Shown here: piece after piece, positions 15,400 to 23,746 of the stretch
Layout of the letters: every line of letters starts with the position of its first letter
Position numbering within the stretch: the first letter of the stretch is position 1
Source: Flavobacterium psychrophilum
GTDB lineage: Bacteria > Bacteroidota > Bacteroidia > Flavobacteriales > Flavobacteriaceae
DNA length: 64,000 bases
Assembly (NCBI GenBank): GCA_001708385.1
Contig: CP012388.1
Location: 1,240,001 to 1,304,000, forward strand
Direction of reading: 5' to 3'
The notes under the pieces: generated by a model
What the model was told of the DNA's origin: nothing
Databases searched by the model: none
The model's input: the letters and a program-made list of their open reading frames with translations, nothing else
Made by a program: the position numbers and the translations under genes

Positions 15400-17001
15400 T
15401 TGAAGCACACGTTATATTACAGCCTATATATAATCTCCCTTTTTTTAGTTCTTTCCTGCGGAAACAAAGAAACTATAAACCACGACAATCTGGTTTTTCG
15501 TTATAACGAAAATGCGGCTGTTAACTCACTGGATCCTGCTTTTGCTAAGATCCGTCCTTCCATATGGGTGTGCAACCAGCTGTTTAACGGACTTGTACAA
15601 CTCGACGACAGCCTGAATATAAAACCGGATATTGCCAAAAAATGGGAAATATCCCCCGATGGAAAGACCTATACATTTACACTTCGTAATGATGTGTACT
15701 TTCATAAAAACATTGTCTTTGGTAAAGATAGCACCCGTACTGTTACTGCTGCCGACTTTACCTATAGCCTTAACCGCCTTCGTGATGAAAACATTGCTGC
15801 TCCCGGCGGATGGATACTACAAAATGTTGACACCTTTAAAGCAGTAAACGATTCGGTTTTCGAGATAAAACTCACCAAAACATTTCCTGCTTTCTTAGGG
15901 TTGCTTACTATGAAATATGCTTCTGTAGTACCGCGTGAAGCTTTTGAGGACAAGAATCAGGATTTCAGGTCGAACCCTATAGGGACCGGGCCGTTTCAGT
16001 TTAAGATATGGGAGGAGAATGTCAAATTGGTTCTTCGTAAAAACCCTCTGTATTTTGAAAAGGATGAAAAGGGTGTGAAGCTTCCGTATTTAGAATCGGT
16101 TGCCGTTACCTTCCTTCCTGATAAGCAAAGTGGTTTCCTTCAGTTCGTACAAGGCAAGCTTGATTTTGTATCGGGACTTGACCCATCCTATAAAGACGAG
16201 ATACTTACGCCAAAAGGCGATTTACAGCCTAAATACAGCAAAGACGTAAAAATGATTACCGGCCCTTACCTAAATACCGAATACATGGGATTTAGGCTTG
16301 ACGGTGCAGATAAAGCAGTAAAAAACAAACGCATACGACAGGCCTTGAATTATGGTTTTGACCGTTCTAAGATGATACTCTTCCTTCGTAATGGTATGGG
16401 TACAGCAGCCACAAGTGGTATGATACCTAACGGACTGGGTGGTTTTGGCGCTAAAGGCTACACTTTTGACATTGAAAAAGCACGCAGCCTTGTGGCCGAT
16501 TATAAAAAACAAACAGGAGACAGCAAGCCAAAAATACAGATGAGCACAAGTGCGTCGTACCTTGATATTGCCGAATACCTGCAACGTGAATGGCAAAAAA
16601 TAGGTTTGGATGTTCAGGTTGATGTTAACCCGCCTTCTACCCTGACGCAATCTATTTCTACCGGGAAAGTATCTTTCTTTAAAGCCAGCTGGATTGCCGA
16701 TTACCCGGATGCAGAAAACTACCTGTCACTTTTTTACAGCAAGAACTTTTCTCCCGGTGGTCCTAACTATACGCACTTTAAAAACGAAAAGTTCGACAAA
16801 TTATACGAAGCGGCTTTCCTGGAAACAGACGACAAAAAACGCCATGAGCTTTACAAACAAATGGATGCACTTATGATAGACGAAGCCCCGGTTATACCGC
16901 TGTTCTATGATAAGGCATCACGTTTTACACGCAGTAATGTTTCGGGGTTAGGAATTAATCCTTTAAACCTGCTTGTGTTAAAGAGAGTAAAGAAATCCTG
17001 A
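15400..17001 (+). CDS. Oligopeptide-type ABC transporter substrate-binding lipoprotein (SBP_bac_5), TTG start
   Basis: This 533-residue protein belongs to the DppA/OppA family of solute-binding proteins. The start is TTG at 15400, two bases after the toxin stop. It gives a lipoprotein signal peptide with lipobox LVLSC and Cys20, and no in-frame ATG precedes the lipobox. Family motifs are NSLDPAFA, the WEISPDGKTYTFTLRNDVYF segment, IRQALNYGFDR and WIADYPDAENYLSLFYS. The binding domain spans about 40-520. It should bind peptides at the outer leaflet and deliver them to a permease, but no permease or ATPase gene lies in this window. It is followed four bases later by the RAYT gene. Confidence 0.88.
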   Translation: MKHTLYYSLYIISLFLVLSCGNKETINHDNLVFRYNENAAVNSLDPAFAKIRPSIWVCNQLFNGLVQLDDSLNIKPDIAKKWEISPDGKTYTFTLRNDVYFHKNIVFGKDSTRTVTAADFTYSLNRLRDENIAAPGGWILQNVDTFKAVNDSVFEIKLTKTFPAFLGLLTMKYASVVPREAFEDKNQDFRSNPIGTGPFQFKIWEENVKLVLRKNPLYFEKDEKGVKLPYLESVAVTFLPDKQSGFLQFVQGKLDFVSGLDPSYKDEILTPKGDLQPKYSKDVKMITGPYLNTEYMGFRLDGADKAVKNKRIRQALNYGFDRSKMILFLRNGMGTAATSGMIPNGLGGFGAKGYTFDIEKARSLVADYKKQTGDSKPKIQMSTSASYLDIAEYLQREWQKIGLDVQVDVNPPSTLTQSISTGKVSFFKASWIADYPDAENYLSLFYSKNFSPGGPNYTHFKNEKFDKLYEAAFLETDDKKRHELYKQMDALMIDEAPVIPLFYDKASRFTRSNVSGLGINPLNLLVLKRVKKS

Positions 17002-17005
17002 GGCA

Positions 17006-17614
17006 ATGGATCTTTTTAACGATAAATACCGGATTAATTCCAGCCGATTACCTAATTGGGATTACGCCTCAAATGCTGTTTACTTTATAACTATATGTAC
17101 ATACGCTAAACAACATTTCTTTGGAACGATTGTAGATTCAACCATGAAGTTTTCTGAAGAAGGTAAAATAGCTAAAAGCTATATTTTACAAATACCAAAG
17201 CTTTTTAGTTATACTGAAATTGATGCATTTGTAATAATGCCGAATCACATTCATATTCTCCTTGTTCTTAATAATTTGACCTCACCTTCAGAAAAATTAA
17301 ACCATCAAATCTCCCAAAAGGGAATTATTGACGAGGATATTTTTATTGATGTGCGGCAGACACCTCAGTATAACGTCGCTACTGAAGAAAAAAATGAATT
17401 TATGTCTAAGATATCTCCAAAGAAAGGTTCGGTATCAACAATAATCAGATCTTATAAATCTGCAGTTTCAAAAGAAGTACGCAAAATAAATCCGGATTTC
17501 TCATGGCAGGAAAGATTTCATGATCACATAGTACGAAATCACGTATCCTACCAAAAAATAAAATACTACATCATCAATAATCCAAAAAACTGGATCAACG
17601 ACAAATTTTATTAA
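17006..17614 (+). CDS. REP-associated tyrosine transposase (RAYT, IS200-like Y1 family)
   Basis: This 202-residue protein is a Y1 single-strand DNA transposase of the RAYT type. The HUH motif is at His81 and His83 in FVIMPNHIHILL. The probable nucleophile is Tyr150 in IIRSYKSAVSK. The C-terminal signature WQERFHDHIVRN with YIINNPKNW is typical. RAYTs are usually domesticated, one per genome, and act on the REP palindromes beside them. Here REP-like palindromes follow immediately downstream (17623-18077). The start lies four bases after the previous stop. A roughly 50-residue insertion (about 90-140) between the HUH motif and the Tyr helix is longer than in compact members. The family call is strong. 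Confidence 0.9.
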   Translation: MDLFNDKYRINSSRLPNWDYASNAVYFITICTYAKQHFFGTIVDSTMKFSEEGKIAKSYILQIPKLFSYTEIDAFVIMPNHIHILLVLNNLTSPSEKLNHQISQKGIIDEDIFIDVRQTPQYNVATEEKNEFMSKISPKKGSVSTIIRSYKSAVSKEVRKINPDFSWQERFHDHIVRNHVSYQKIKYYIINNPKNWINDKFY

Positions 17615-17622
17615 TTCTGCCT

Positions 17623-18077
17623 GTAGAGACGTTGCACTGAAACGTCTATTAACCGCTACCATATTATTATCAAATCATCGTTGTACTACACTAATAATGG
17701 ATGCAATATCATCTAAGACGTTGCATTGCAATATCTAATATACTGTTGCCATATTATCAAATCGTAGTTGCACAAAACTAGTAACGGCTGCAATATCATC
17801 TAAGACGTTGCATTGAAATATCTAATATACTGTTGCCATATTATTATCAAATCGTCGTTGTACAACACTAATAATGGATGCCATATCATCTAAGACGTTG
17901 CACTGCAATATCTAATATACTGTTGCCATATTATTATCAAATCGTAGTTGCACAAAACTGATAACGGCTGCAATATTATCACCTGAGACGTTGTACTGCA
18001 ACGTCTTATAACCGCTACCATATTATCATAACAGCTGCCATATTATCACCTAAGACGTTGCAGTGCAACGTCTCTAC
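17623..18077. repeat. Array of degenerate REP palindromes adjacent to the RAYT gene
   Basis: The core AGACGTTGCA-N-TGCAACGTCT, or a decayed form, occurs six times, with GACG starting at 17628, 17717, 17804, 17894, 17987 and 18054. Spacing is about 87-93 bases, then 67. The last copy is a perfect palindrome (18053-18073). The three inner copies carry AATATCT in the right arm where the outer ones have AACGTCT. Between cores two filler types alternate: one has TTGTAC with AATAATGGATGC, the other TTGCAC with GTAACGGCTGC. The array ends are inverted: GTAGAGACGTTGCA at 17623 and TGCAACGTCTCTAC ending at 18077. The AT-rich 18078-18254 that follows has no other recognisable structure. Confidence 0.85.
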
Positions 18078-18254
18078 TGGAAATCCTATAACCAATAATT
18101 AAATTTGAACACTATTACTCAATATGATTCTTACATACATTTACTACATTATTTACAAAATTTATTTTATTAATGTTAAACCTCAATTAAAAAATCACAA
18201 AACCAATATATCGGCAGATATTTTAGCTACCTTAGAAATCAAAATTACTGAAAT

Positions 18255-18674
18255 ATGAAACTACTACTTTTAACTGCCGGATTATTTATCGCATCATTAT
18301 CGTTACAGGCACAGGAAACCGTATACAGGTCGGAGATACCATCGGGAGCACGATCATTGCTTTCTAAATTCAGGAGTCCGTTTCACCACGCTGTAAAGCA
18401 GGATACCGAAGAAGCAACGATATATAATATTACGCTTAACGATAAAACAGAGATAAAATTTGCAGATAACGGCAGCCTTACAGTAGTAGATGGCAAAGGA
18501 AAACCAATTCCTTATAAATTTCTGGACAAGACTATTGTTGAATACATGAAAGAAAATTACGCCAACGATAGTATCACAAGGGTAGAAATGTGCGACTCGG
18601 AATGCAAGCTTGCGCTTAGCAATGGCAAAGCCCTTAAATTTGACAGCAGTGGCAAATTTATAGCCAATAACTAG
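18255..18674 (+). CDS. Secreted PepSY-like protein (1 of 3)
   Basis: This 139-residue periplasmic protein has a signal peptide (MKLLLLTAGLFIASLSLQAQ) and a PepSY-like domain of two tandem repeats. The strand pattern of charged turns in YNITLNDKTEIKFADNGSLT, IPYKFLDKTIVEYMKENY and LALSNGKALKFDSSGKF matches the Bacteroidota PepSY_like family, which is often encoded beside OmpR-type two-component genes. It carries two cysteines close together (MCDSECK), unlike its paralogues. It lies 85 bases before the response regulator and has its own upstream region. The function is unknown; a sensor or buffer for the kinase is inference. Confidence 0.8.
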   Translation: MKLLLLTAGLFIASLSLQAQETVYRSEIPSGARSLLSKFRSPFHHAVKQDTEEATIYNITLNDKTEIKFADNGSLTVVDGKGKPIPYKFLDKTIVEYMKENYANDSITRVEMCDSECKLALSNGKALKFDSSGKFIANN

Positions 18675-18679
18675 ATCTT

Positions 18680-18735
18680 TTTCCCAAATCTTTCCAGAAT
18701 TGAACAATACCTTGCAGGCATAATCTGTATATTTG
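18680..18735 (+). promoter_or_regulatory. Candidate response-regulator operator and promoter upstream of the two-component genes
   Basis: TTTCCCA (18680-18686) and TTTCCAG (18691-18697) form a direct repeat with an 11-base period, the pattern bound by OmpR/PhoB-type regulators. The surrounding block (TTTTTCCCAA, then TTTCCAGA) is repeated at 20720-20740. TATATTTG at 18728-18735 is a -7 match, and TACCTTGC at 18708 is a weaker one at the spacing seen in the second site. Confidence 0.55.
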
Positions 18736-18759
18736 GTATACAAAGCAATGCGCTGCAGT

Positions 18760-19431
18760 ATGAAAATTCTAATAATTGAAGACGAACAGGGACTTAGAGA
18801 GGTAATTCGCGAATCGCTGGAAAAAGAAAAATACATTGTGGAAACCGCTCACGATTTTATATCGGGGCTTGACAAAATAGGCTCGTACGATTACGACTGC
18901 GTGCTTATTGATATAATGCTTCCGCATGGCAGTGGGCTCGACCTTGTTAGTGAGCTTAAAAAGCTCCGAAAGAAAGAGGCCGTTATTATTATTTCTGCCA
19001 AAGATGCAGTAGATGATAAAGTAGCCGGGCTGGATCTCGGCGCCGATGATTATCTTGCCAAACCTTTTCACCTCGCCGAACTGCACGCACGAATAAAATC
19101 TGCCATACGCAGAAAAAGCCATGATGGCGATACTGCCATTACATGGAACAACCTCAAATTATCGCCCGAAGAAAGAACTGTTTTAGTAGATGGCACTCCT
19201 CTTGTGCTTAACCGCAAGGAATTCGACCTGCTTTACTATTTTATTATCAATCCTAACCGGCTGATAAATAAAACTGCATTGGCAGAATCGGTTTGGGGCG
19301 ACTATATGGATCAGGCAGACAATCTGGACTTTGTATATTCGCAGATAAAAAATCTCCGCAAAAAATTAAAAGACGCCAATGCCGAAGCCGATGTACAGGC
19401 TGTGTACGGCATGGGCTATAAAATGAGCTAA
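18760..19431 (+). CDS. OmpR/PhoB-family response regulator
   Basis: This 223-residue protein has an N-terminal receiver domain with acidic pair IEDEQ, phosphoacceptor Asp51 in LIDIMLP and the conserved Lys in DYLAKPF. A C-terminal winged-helix DNA-binding domain follows (LTFDL-type ELNRKEFDLLYYF then the recognition segment). The start at 18760 was chosen over upstream in-frame codons because MKILIIEDEQ is the usual opening and the operator/promoter lies just before it. Its stop codon overlaps the kinase start by one base. It probably regulates both its own operon and the PepSY-like pair downstream through the shared 11-base direct repeats. Confidence 0.93.
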   Translation: MKILIIEDEQGLREVIRESLEKEKYIVETAHDFISGLDKIGSYDYDCVLIDIMLPHGSGLDLVSELKKLRKKEAVIIISAKDAVDDKVAGLDLGADDYLAKPFHLAELHARIKSAIRRKSHDGDTAITWNNLKLSPEERTVLVDGTPLVLNRKEFDLLYYFIINPNRLINKTALAESVWGDYMDQADNLDFVYSQIKNLRKKLKDANAEADVQAVYGMGYKMS

Positions 19432-20708
19432 TGAAACTTCGCAACTACACACTACGCTATTTAATTATTGCCCTTCTGGGTGTTATAGCCGTGTGGGCTG
19501 CCCTTTTTTATGCCGTCATCCTCGACGAAGTATACGACAACATTGACGACGGACTTAAGAATTCTAAAATTCTTATTATCCGTGAATCGTATGCTAATGA
19601 AAAGGTTTTGGAAACACGCGAATTTGGTATCAACCAGTTTAAGATTACTGCGCTTCCTAAAGGTAAGCTATATGACTTTTCGGATAAGTTCATCAGCACG
19701 TTTGAATTCATGGAATATGATGATGATAACGAGCCTGTACGCCTTTTAGAAACCGTTTTTAACGACTCAAAAGGCAATCCGTACAAGCTTACTATCCGTG
19801 CTTCTATGGTAGAGGAAGACGAACTGATGGAAGACCTTCTTACCGCGCTAGTTGCCTTATATATAATGCTTGTAATCAGTATCGCATTAATCAACCAGGT
19901 TATTCTGCGTAAAGCATGGAAGTCATTCTACGAAATGCTTAACGGACTTAAAAACTTTAGATTAGGCACAGGAAATACCTTTACAGCACCACATTCGCCA
20001 ATTACAGAGTTTAAGACATTAGGGCTGGAACTGGAAGACCTTTTAAAGCGTAACGAAGAGATCTATGCCAGCCAGAAGCACTTTATAGAAAATGCATCGC
20101 ATGAGTTACAAACTCCTCTTGCAATAAGCCTTAATAAACTTGAACTTTTTGCAGACAATAACAACCTGCCCGAAGACCAGATGATGGAAATCGGTAAAAT
20201 AAGCGATACTCTAAACCGGTTGGTACGATTAAACAAATCGCTGCTAATGCTTTCTAAAATTGAGAACAGGCAATATGGCGATGAAGAAATCGTGAACTTT
20301 AACGAGCTCATCACTCAGCTAACTGATGATTACCAAGATCTTGCGGAATACAAAAATATTACCCTTAATATAGATTTCCAGGCGCAGCTAAGTTTTAGCA
20401 TGAACAAAGGGCTGGCACTTACGTTAGTGAGCAACCTGCTTAAAAACGCTATAGTACACAACCATACCGGCGGCATGGTAAACTTTATAATTGCAGAAAA
20501 CACCATTACCATAAGCAACTCAGGCAACAGCAAACCGCTCAACGCCGATGCGATTTTTAATCGCTTTTACAGGGACACCAATAACGAGCAATCTACCGGG
20601 CTTGGATTATCCATTGTAAATTCCATCATTGCAAACTACAAGATTACAGCCGCTTACAGCTTTAACGGATTACACACCTTTACTATAACATTCCCTGAAA
20701 AAAGATAG
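19431..20708 (+). CDS. Two-component sensor histidine kinase
   Basis: This 425-residue membrane kinase has two transmembrane segments (about residues 10-30 and 135-160) bounding a periplasmic sensor loop of about 100 residues. A HisKA domain follows with His224 in NASHELQTPL. The HATPase domain carries an N box with SNLLKNAIVHN and a G2-type TGLGLSIV; the G1 region is short, SNSGNSKP. The first residue overlaps the regulator stop by one base. PepSY-like proteins on both sides suggest the loop may sense a periplasmic ligand or partner; this is inference. It is complete. Confidence 0.92.
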   Translation: MKLRNYTLRYLIIALLGVIAVWAALFYAVILDEVYDNIDDGLKNSKILIIRESYANEKVLETREFGINQFKITALPKGKLYDFSDKFISTFEFMEYDDDNEPVRLLETVFNDSKGNPYKLTIRASMVEEDELMEDLLTALVALYIMLVISIALINQVILRKAWKSFYEMLNGLKNFRLGTGNTFTAPHSPITEFKTLGLELEDLLKRNEEIYASQKHFIENASHELQTPLAISLNKLELFADNNNLPEDQMMEIGKISDTLNRLVRLNKSLLMLSKIENRQYGDEEIVNFNELITQLTDDYQDLAEYKNITLNIDFQAQLSFSMNKGLALTLVSNLLKNAIVHNHTGGMVNFIIAENTITISNSGNSKPLNADAIFNRFYRDTNNEQSTGLGLSIVNSIIANYKITAAYSFNGLHTFTITFPEKR

Positions 20709-20721
20709 AAAAGTTTCTGTT

Positions 20722-20757
20722 TTTCCCAATTGTTTCCAGATTCAGGGTATAAGTTTG
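20722..20757 (+). promoter_or_regulatory. Second copy of the candidate operator, before the PepSY-like pair
   Basis: TTTCCCA (20722-20728) and TTTCCAG (20733-20739) form an 11-base direct repeat identical to that at 18680. A good -7 box, TAAGTTTG (20750-20757), lies 17 bases from the start of the second half-site. The gene it serves begins at 20783. The flanking bases also match the first site for about 20 positions with three differences. Confidence 0.6.
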
Positions 20758-20782
20758 TATAAGAAATTTAAATATACCTATC

Positions 20783-21226
20783 ATGAAAACGAAATTAAAC
20801 CTATTATCGGCACTTGCTTTTACCCTATTGTTTAGCCTTACGGTATCTGCACAAAAAAAGAACATTGCACTAAAAGAACTTCCTGCAAACGCACAAACGT
20901 TTCTTGCAAAACACTTCCCTAATCAGGCTGCATCTTATATCATAGAAGACAAAGGCTATATCAATACTGATTACAAAGTAATGCTTACCGGCGGAACAGA
21001 AATTGAATTTGACGGTAAAGGAAACCTTGACGAAGCCGATGGCAACAAAAAAGCAATTCCAACAAGCATACTTCCTAAACCTATCGCAACCTACATAGCT
21101 GCCAATTATAAAGGACTGGAAGTAGAGAAATTCGAAAAAGAAAAATCAGGTTATAAAGTAGAGTTCCTAAACGATCTTGAGCTGAAGTTTGATAACGCAG
21201 GTAAGTTTTTAAGAATTGACGACTAA
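20783..21226 (+). CDS. Secreted PepSY-like protein (2 of 3)
   Basis: This 147-residue protein has a signal peptide ending near VSAQ and two PepSY-like repeats: LPANAQTFLAKHFPNQAA with YIIEDKGYINTDYKVML, GGTEIEFDGKGNLDEADGNK, then a second half with IPTSILPKPIATYIAANYK and KVEFLNDLELKFDNAGKFL. The tandem structure and the (D/N)G(K/N)G turn match its two paralogues. It follows the kinase by 74 bases, downstream of the second operator copy, and is 16 bases before the third paralogue, so these two are probably one transcript. The protein is expected to be periplasmic. No enzymatic residues are evident. Confidence 0.85.
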   Translation: MKTKLNLLSALAFTLLFSLTVSAQKKNIALKELPANAQTFLAKHFPNQAASYIIEDKGYINTDYKVMLTGGTEIEFDGKGNLDEADGNKKAIPTSILPKPIATYIAANYKGLEVEKFEKEKSGYKVEFLNDLELKFDNAGKFLRIDD

Positions 21227-21242
21227 CATAAAATAACTGACT

Positions 21243-21707
21243 ATGAAAAGAGTAATTGCATTGGCTTTTACAGCCGTACTAAGCTTTACTGCACTATCAT
21301 GCAGTGACGACGACAACGATAAAACTAACGATACAATAATTGAATCGGCACAGCTTCCCCAGGCAGCAAGGGATTTTATCGCAACACACTTTCCTGATGT
21401 AACGTATACCCGTATTGAAAAAGAATCAAGACCTGATGACGATGGTTCTATTTATGATGTACATCTTTCTAATGGCTTTGAGATCGATTTTGATGTTAAC
21501 GGTAACTGGACTGATATAGATGGTAATAATCAGGCAATACCAACTGCAATAATACCTGTGCCTATTACAAATTATGTAACAGCCAATTACGCCAGTACAA
21601 CTGTAAACACTATCGAAATTGAGAGCTATGGTTATGATGTAGAATTATCAAACGGAATTGACCTGGTTTTTGACGTTAATGGTGGGTTTGTCAGAATAGA
21701 CAATTAA
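21243..21707 (+). CDS. PepSY-like lipoprotein (3 of 3)
   Basis: This 154-residue lipoprotein has a lipobox ending in ALSC with Cys20, followed by an acidic linker (SDDDNDKTNDT) and two PepSY-like repeats, LPQAARDFIATHFPDVTYTR with NGFEIDFDVNGNWTDIDGNN and the second half ending NGIDLVFDVNGGFVRID. Unlike paralogues 1 and 2 it is lipid anchored. Its acidity (many Asp) is unusual and could bind cations. It ends at a bidirectional terminator and is probably co-transcribed with the preceding gene. Confidence 0.85.
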   Translation: MKRVIALAFTAVLSFTALSCSDDDNDKTNDTIIESAQLPQAARDFIATHFPDVTYTRIEKESRPDDDGSIYDVHLSNGFEIDFDVNGNWTDIDGNNQAIPTAIIPVPITNYVTANYASTTVNTIEIESYGYDVELSNGIDLVFDVNGGFVRIDN

Positions 21708-21730
21708 GCAAATCCGATATATAAAAAAAC

Positions 21731-21756
21731 GAGGCACCCTTTGGTGCCTCATTTTT
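21731..21756. terminator. Bidirectional terminator
   Basis: GAGGCACC (21731-21738) pairs with GGTGCCTC (21743-21750), with A and T runs on both sides. It lies between the convergent PepSY-like and SNase genes. Confidence 0.9.
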
Positions 21757-22365
21757 TTATTGCTGAAATTCAGCTTTACGCTTATTTTTAAATTTCTTGT
21801 CTTTCCGCCATTGCCACGGATCTATAGGGTTATCATCAACCCAAAGCCCAACACGCTGTTCACGCGCCTGACTCTCAAAAGCGCCGTAAGCTTTCTTTTT
21901 AGAATATTTGTAACGCCAAGCATAGCCGCCGGCAATCATTTGAGCATTAACATCTATAGTATCGTCTACAAAAATAGTTCCCAGTATTCGGCCGTACCTA
22001 TCCCTCCTTTTTTTAGGCAATACGCGTACTGTTTTGCCAAAGCAAAGATCTGATGCATATTTTTTAGCCGCCTTTCCAAAAGGCTGTGCACTTTCAGGCG
22101 AATCTATATCTACCAGTCGTATCTTTTCGGGTTTCCCATCACGCAGTACTTCAAAAGTATCGCCATCCTTAATTCCGGTAACTTTGCCTGTAAATTCAAC
22201 AAGGGTATCGCTAACAGCATAAGGCCCAGACTGCTCCGATTCAGTATCCCGATTTTCTTTTTGCCCATCCTTTTTGTCGGGATTACAGGCTATATAAAAC
22301 ACGAAAGCCAGCAAAAATAGCAGGCTTCCTATTGTGTATTTCGGTTGTTTATTACGCTTCGCCAA
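21757..22365 (-). CDS. Thermonuclease-like (SNase) lipoprotein
   Basis: This 202-residue protein has a lipobox FYIAC with Cys27 and a staphylococcal-nuclease domain from about 55 to 175. SNase motifs are KDGDTFEVL (metal Asp), IRLVDIDSPE (catalytic Arg and Glu) and RDRYGRILGTIF (catalytic Arg), followed by AYGAFESQAREQRVGLW. These suggest an active secreted or membrane-linked DNA/RNA nuclease. The lipid anchor implies attachment to a membrane facing the periplasm or outside. It is 25 bases downstream of the GlmU-like gene on the same strand, so co-transcription is possible. Confidence 0.9.
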   Translation of the reverse strand: MAKRNKQPKYTIGSLLFLLAFVFYIACNPDKKDGQKENRDTESEQSGPYAVSDTLVEFTGKVTGIKDGDTFEVLRDGKPEKIRLVDIDSPESAQPFGKAAKKYASDLCFGKTVRVLPKKRRDRYGRILGTIFVDDTIDVNAQMIAGGYAWRYKYSKKKAYGAFESQAREQRVGLWVDDNPIDPWQWRKDKKFKNKRKAEFQQ

Positions 22366-22390
22366 TTCCTGAAATTGCTACAATATTATA

Positions 22391-23569
22391 TTAATCGTCT
22401 TTCCTCCATTTTTTGCTGTCTTCGAAAATATACTCCATGATAGCAGCATCCTCTTCGGTAAACTCAACATTTCTGCGCGACATAACAATCTTAGCGGTTT
22501 CAAAAGCTTTTTTGGTTACATAGGTTGTAAAGCCGGAAGCCCCACCCCATGAAAAACTAGGCACAAAATTACGCGGAAAGCCACTACCAAATATATTAGC
22601 ACTTACCCCTACTACTGTTCCCGTATTAAACATAGTGTTAATACCCGATTTACTGTGGTCGCCCATCATAAGTCCGCAAAACTGAAGTCCGGTTTTCACG
22701 AAACCTTCTTTTTCGTAGCTCCAAAGCTTAACCTCTTCGTAGTTGTTCTTAAGATTAGAGTTATTAGTATCTGCACCAAGGTTACACCATTCGCCAAGAA
22801 CCGAGTTCCCTAAAAATCCGTCATGCCCTTTGTTAGAATAACCAAAAAGTACCGAGTTACTGACTTCTCCGCCTATCCTGCTGTGAGGCCCAACGGTTGT
22901 AGCACCGTATACTTTGGTTGCCAGTTTAACCTGCCCCCCTTCGCATAAAGCAAATGGCCCACGAATAACAGAGTTCTCCATTATCTCGGAGTCCTTACCA
23001 ATGTATATAGGCCCGGTAGAAGCGTTAAGGGTAACAAACTCAAGTTTGGCACCTTCTTCAATAAATATATTTTCGGCCGATATAACATTTACGCTCGATG
23101 GTATCGGCTGCGATGTGCGTCCTTCAGTAAGTAATTCAAAATCTTCACGGATTGCCGCATCATTCTTTTGGAAAATATCCCACGGATTTTCTATTCTCAG
23201 GCATTCTTCAGTATAATCTATAATATCATATGTATCAAAATCTACTTCTTCCTGGTTTTCATGACTGTAGAAAGCAATAACATCATCACCCTGAAAAATA
23301 GCCTGGTTTTCTTCCAGTGCGATAACCATCTCGGCAAGCACTTCATTAGGAAGAAAAGAAGCATTTATCATTACATTCTCTTCCATCTCTACCATAGGGA
23401 ATTTCTCCATTAGGTATTCCTCTGTTAAAGTAGTGGTAGTATAGCCAAGGTATTTTTCCCATTTTTCACGAATGGTTAAAATTCCGACACGAATATCGGC
23501 AACCGGCCTTGTGTAAGTAAAAGGAAGCAGGGCGTTGCGCACTGTCCCGTCAAAAAGAATGTAGTTCAT
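22391..23569 (-). CDS. GlmU family protein (putative sugar nucleotidyltransferase with left-handed beta-helix)
   Basis: This 392-residue protein is the Bacteroidota GlmU-like family. The N-terminal part (MNYILFDGTVRNALLPFTYT) resembles the degenerate nucleotidyltransferase region. From about 190 it has hexapeptide-type left-handed beta-helix repeats (GPIYIGKDSEIMENSVIRGP, VGPHSRIGGEVSNSVLFGY and so on), typical of acyl/acetyltransferases. The canonical nucleotidyltransferase P-loop is not obvious. It may act in cell-envelope sugar activation, but the substrate is not known. It has its own promoter and precedes the SNase gene. Confidence 0.85.
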   Translation of the reverse strand: MNYILFDGTVRNALLPFTYTRPVADIRVGILTIREKWEKYLGYTTTTLTEEYLMEKFPMVEMEENVMINASFLPNEVLAEMVIALEENQAIFQGDDVIAFYSHENQEEVDFDTYDIIDYTEECLRIENPWDIFQKNDAAIREDFELLTEGRTSQPIPSSVNVISAENIFIEEGAKLEFVTLNASTGPIYIGKDSEIMENSVIRGPFALCEGGQVKLATKVYGATTVGPHSRIGGEVSNSVLFGYSNKGHDGFLGNSVLGEWCNLGADTNNSNLKNNYEEVKLWSYEKEGFVKTGLQFCGLMMGDHSKSGINTMFNTGTVVGVSANIFGSGFPRNFVPSFSWGGASGFTTYVTKKAFETAKIVMSRRNVEFTEEDAAIMEYIFEDSKKWRKDD

Positions 23570-23595
23570 TTTATAGTTTGTAAGTTATAAAGACT

Positions 23596-23603
23596 CAAAG
23601 TTA
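23596..23603 (-). promoter_or_regulatory. Probable -7 box for the GlmU-like gene
   Basis: The minus strand reads TAACTTTG, a TAnnTTTG match 27 bases upstream of the start at 23569. Confidence 0.45.
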
Positions 23604-23746
23604 CAAAGTTTCAAAATGTATTTCGCTAGGTTTTGCAACGAATTACACAATTACCCTAATTAATAAATGTGATAATAACTTAGTGTTTTAATTTTTGATC
23701 AGCTGATTCGTGAAAATTCGTATAGTTAGTGGCAAAAAACAAAGAC

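Noticed and set aside
17623-18077. CRISPR array
   Set aside because: Repeats are palindromes with decay and alternating filler, no constant direct repeat with unique spacers of equal size, and no cas genes nearby.
18354-19122. Minus-strand frames overlapping PepSY-like and regulator genes
   Set aside because: They overlap genes with clear motifs and are compatible with codon-composition shadows.
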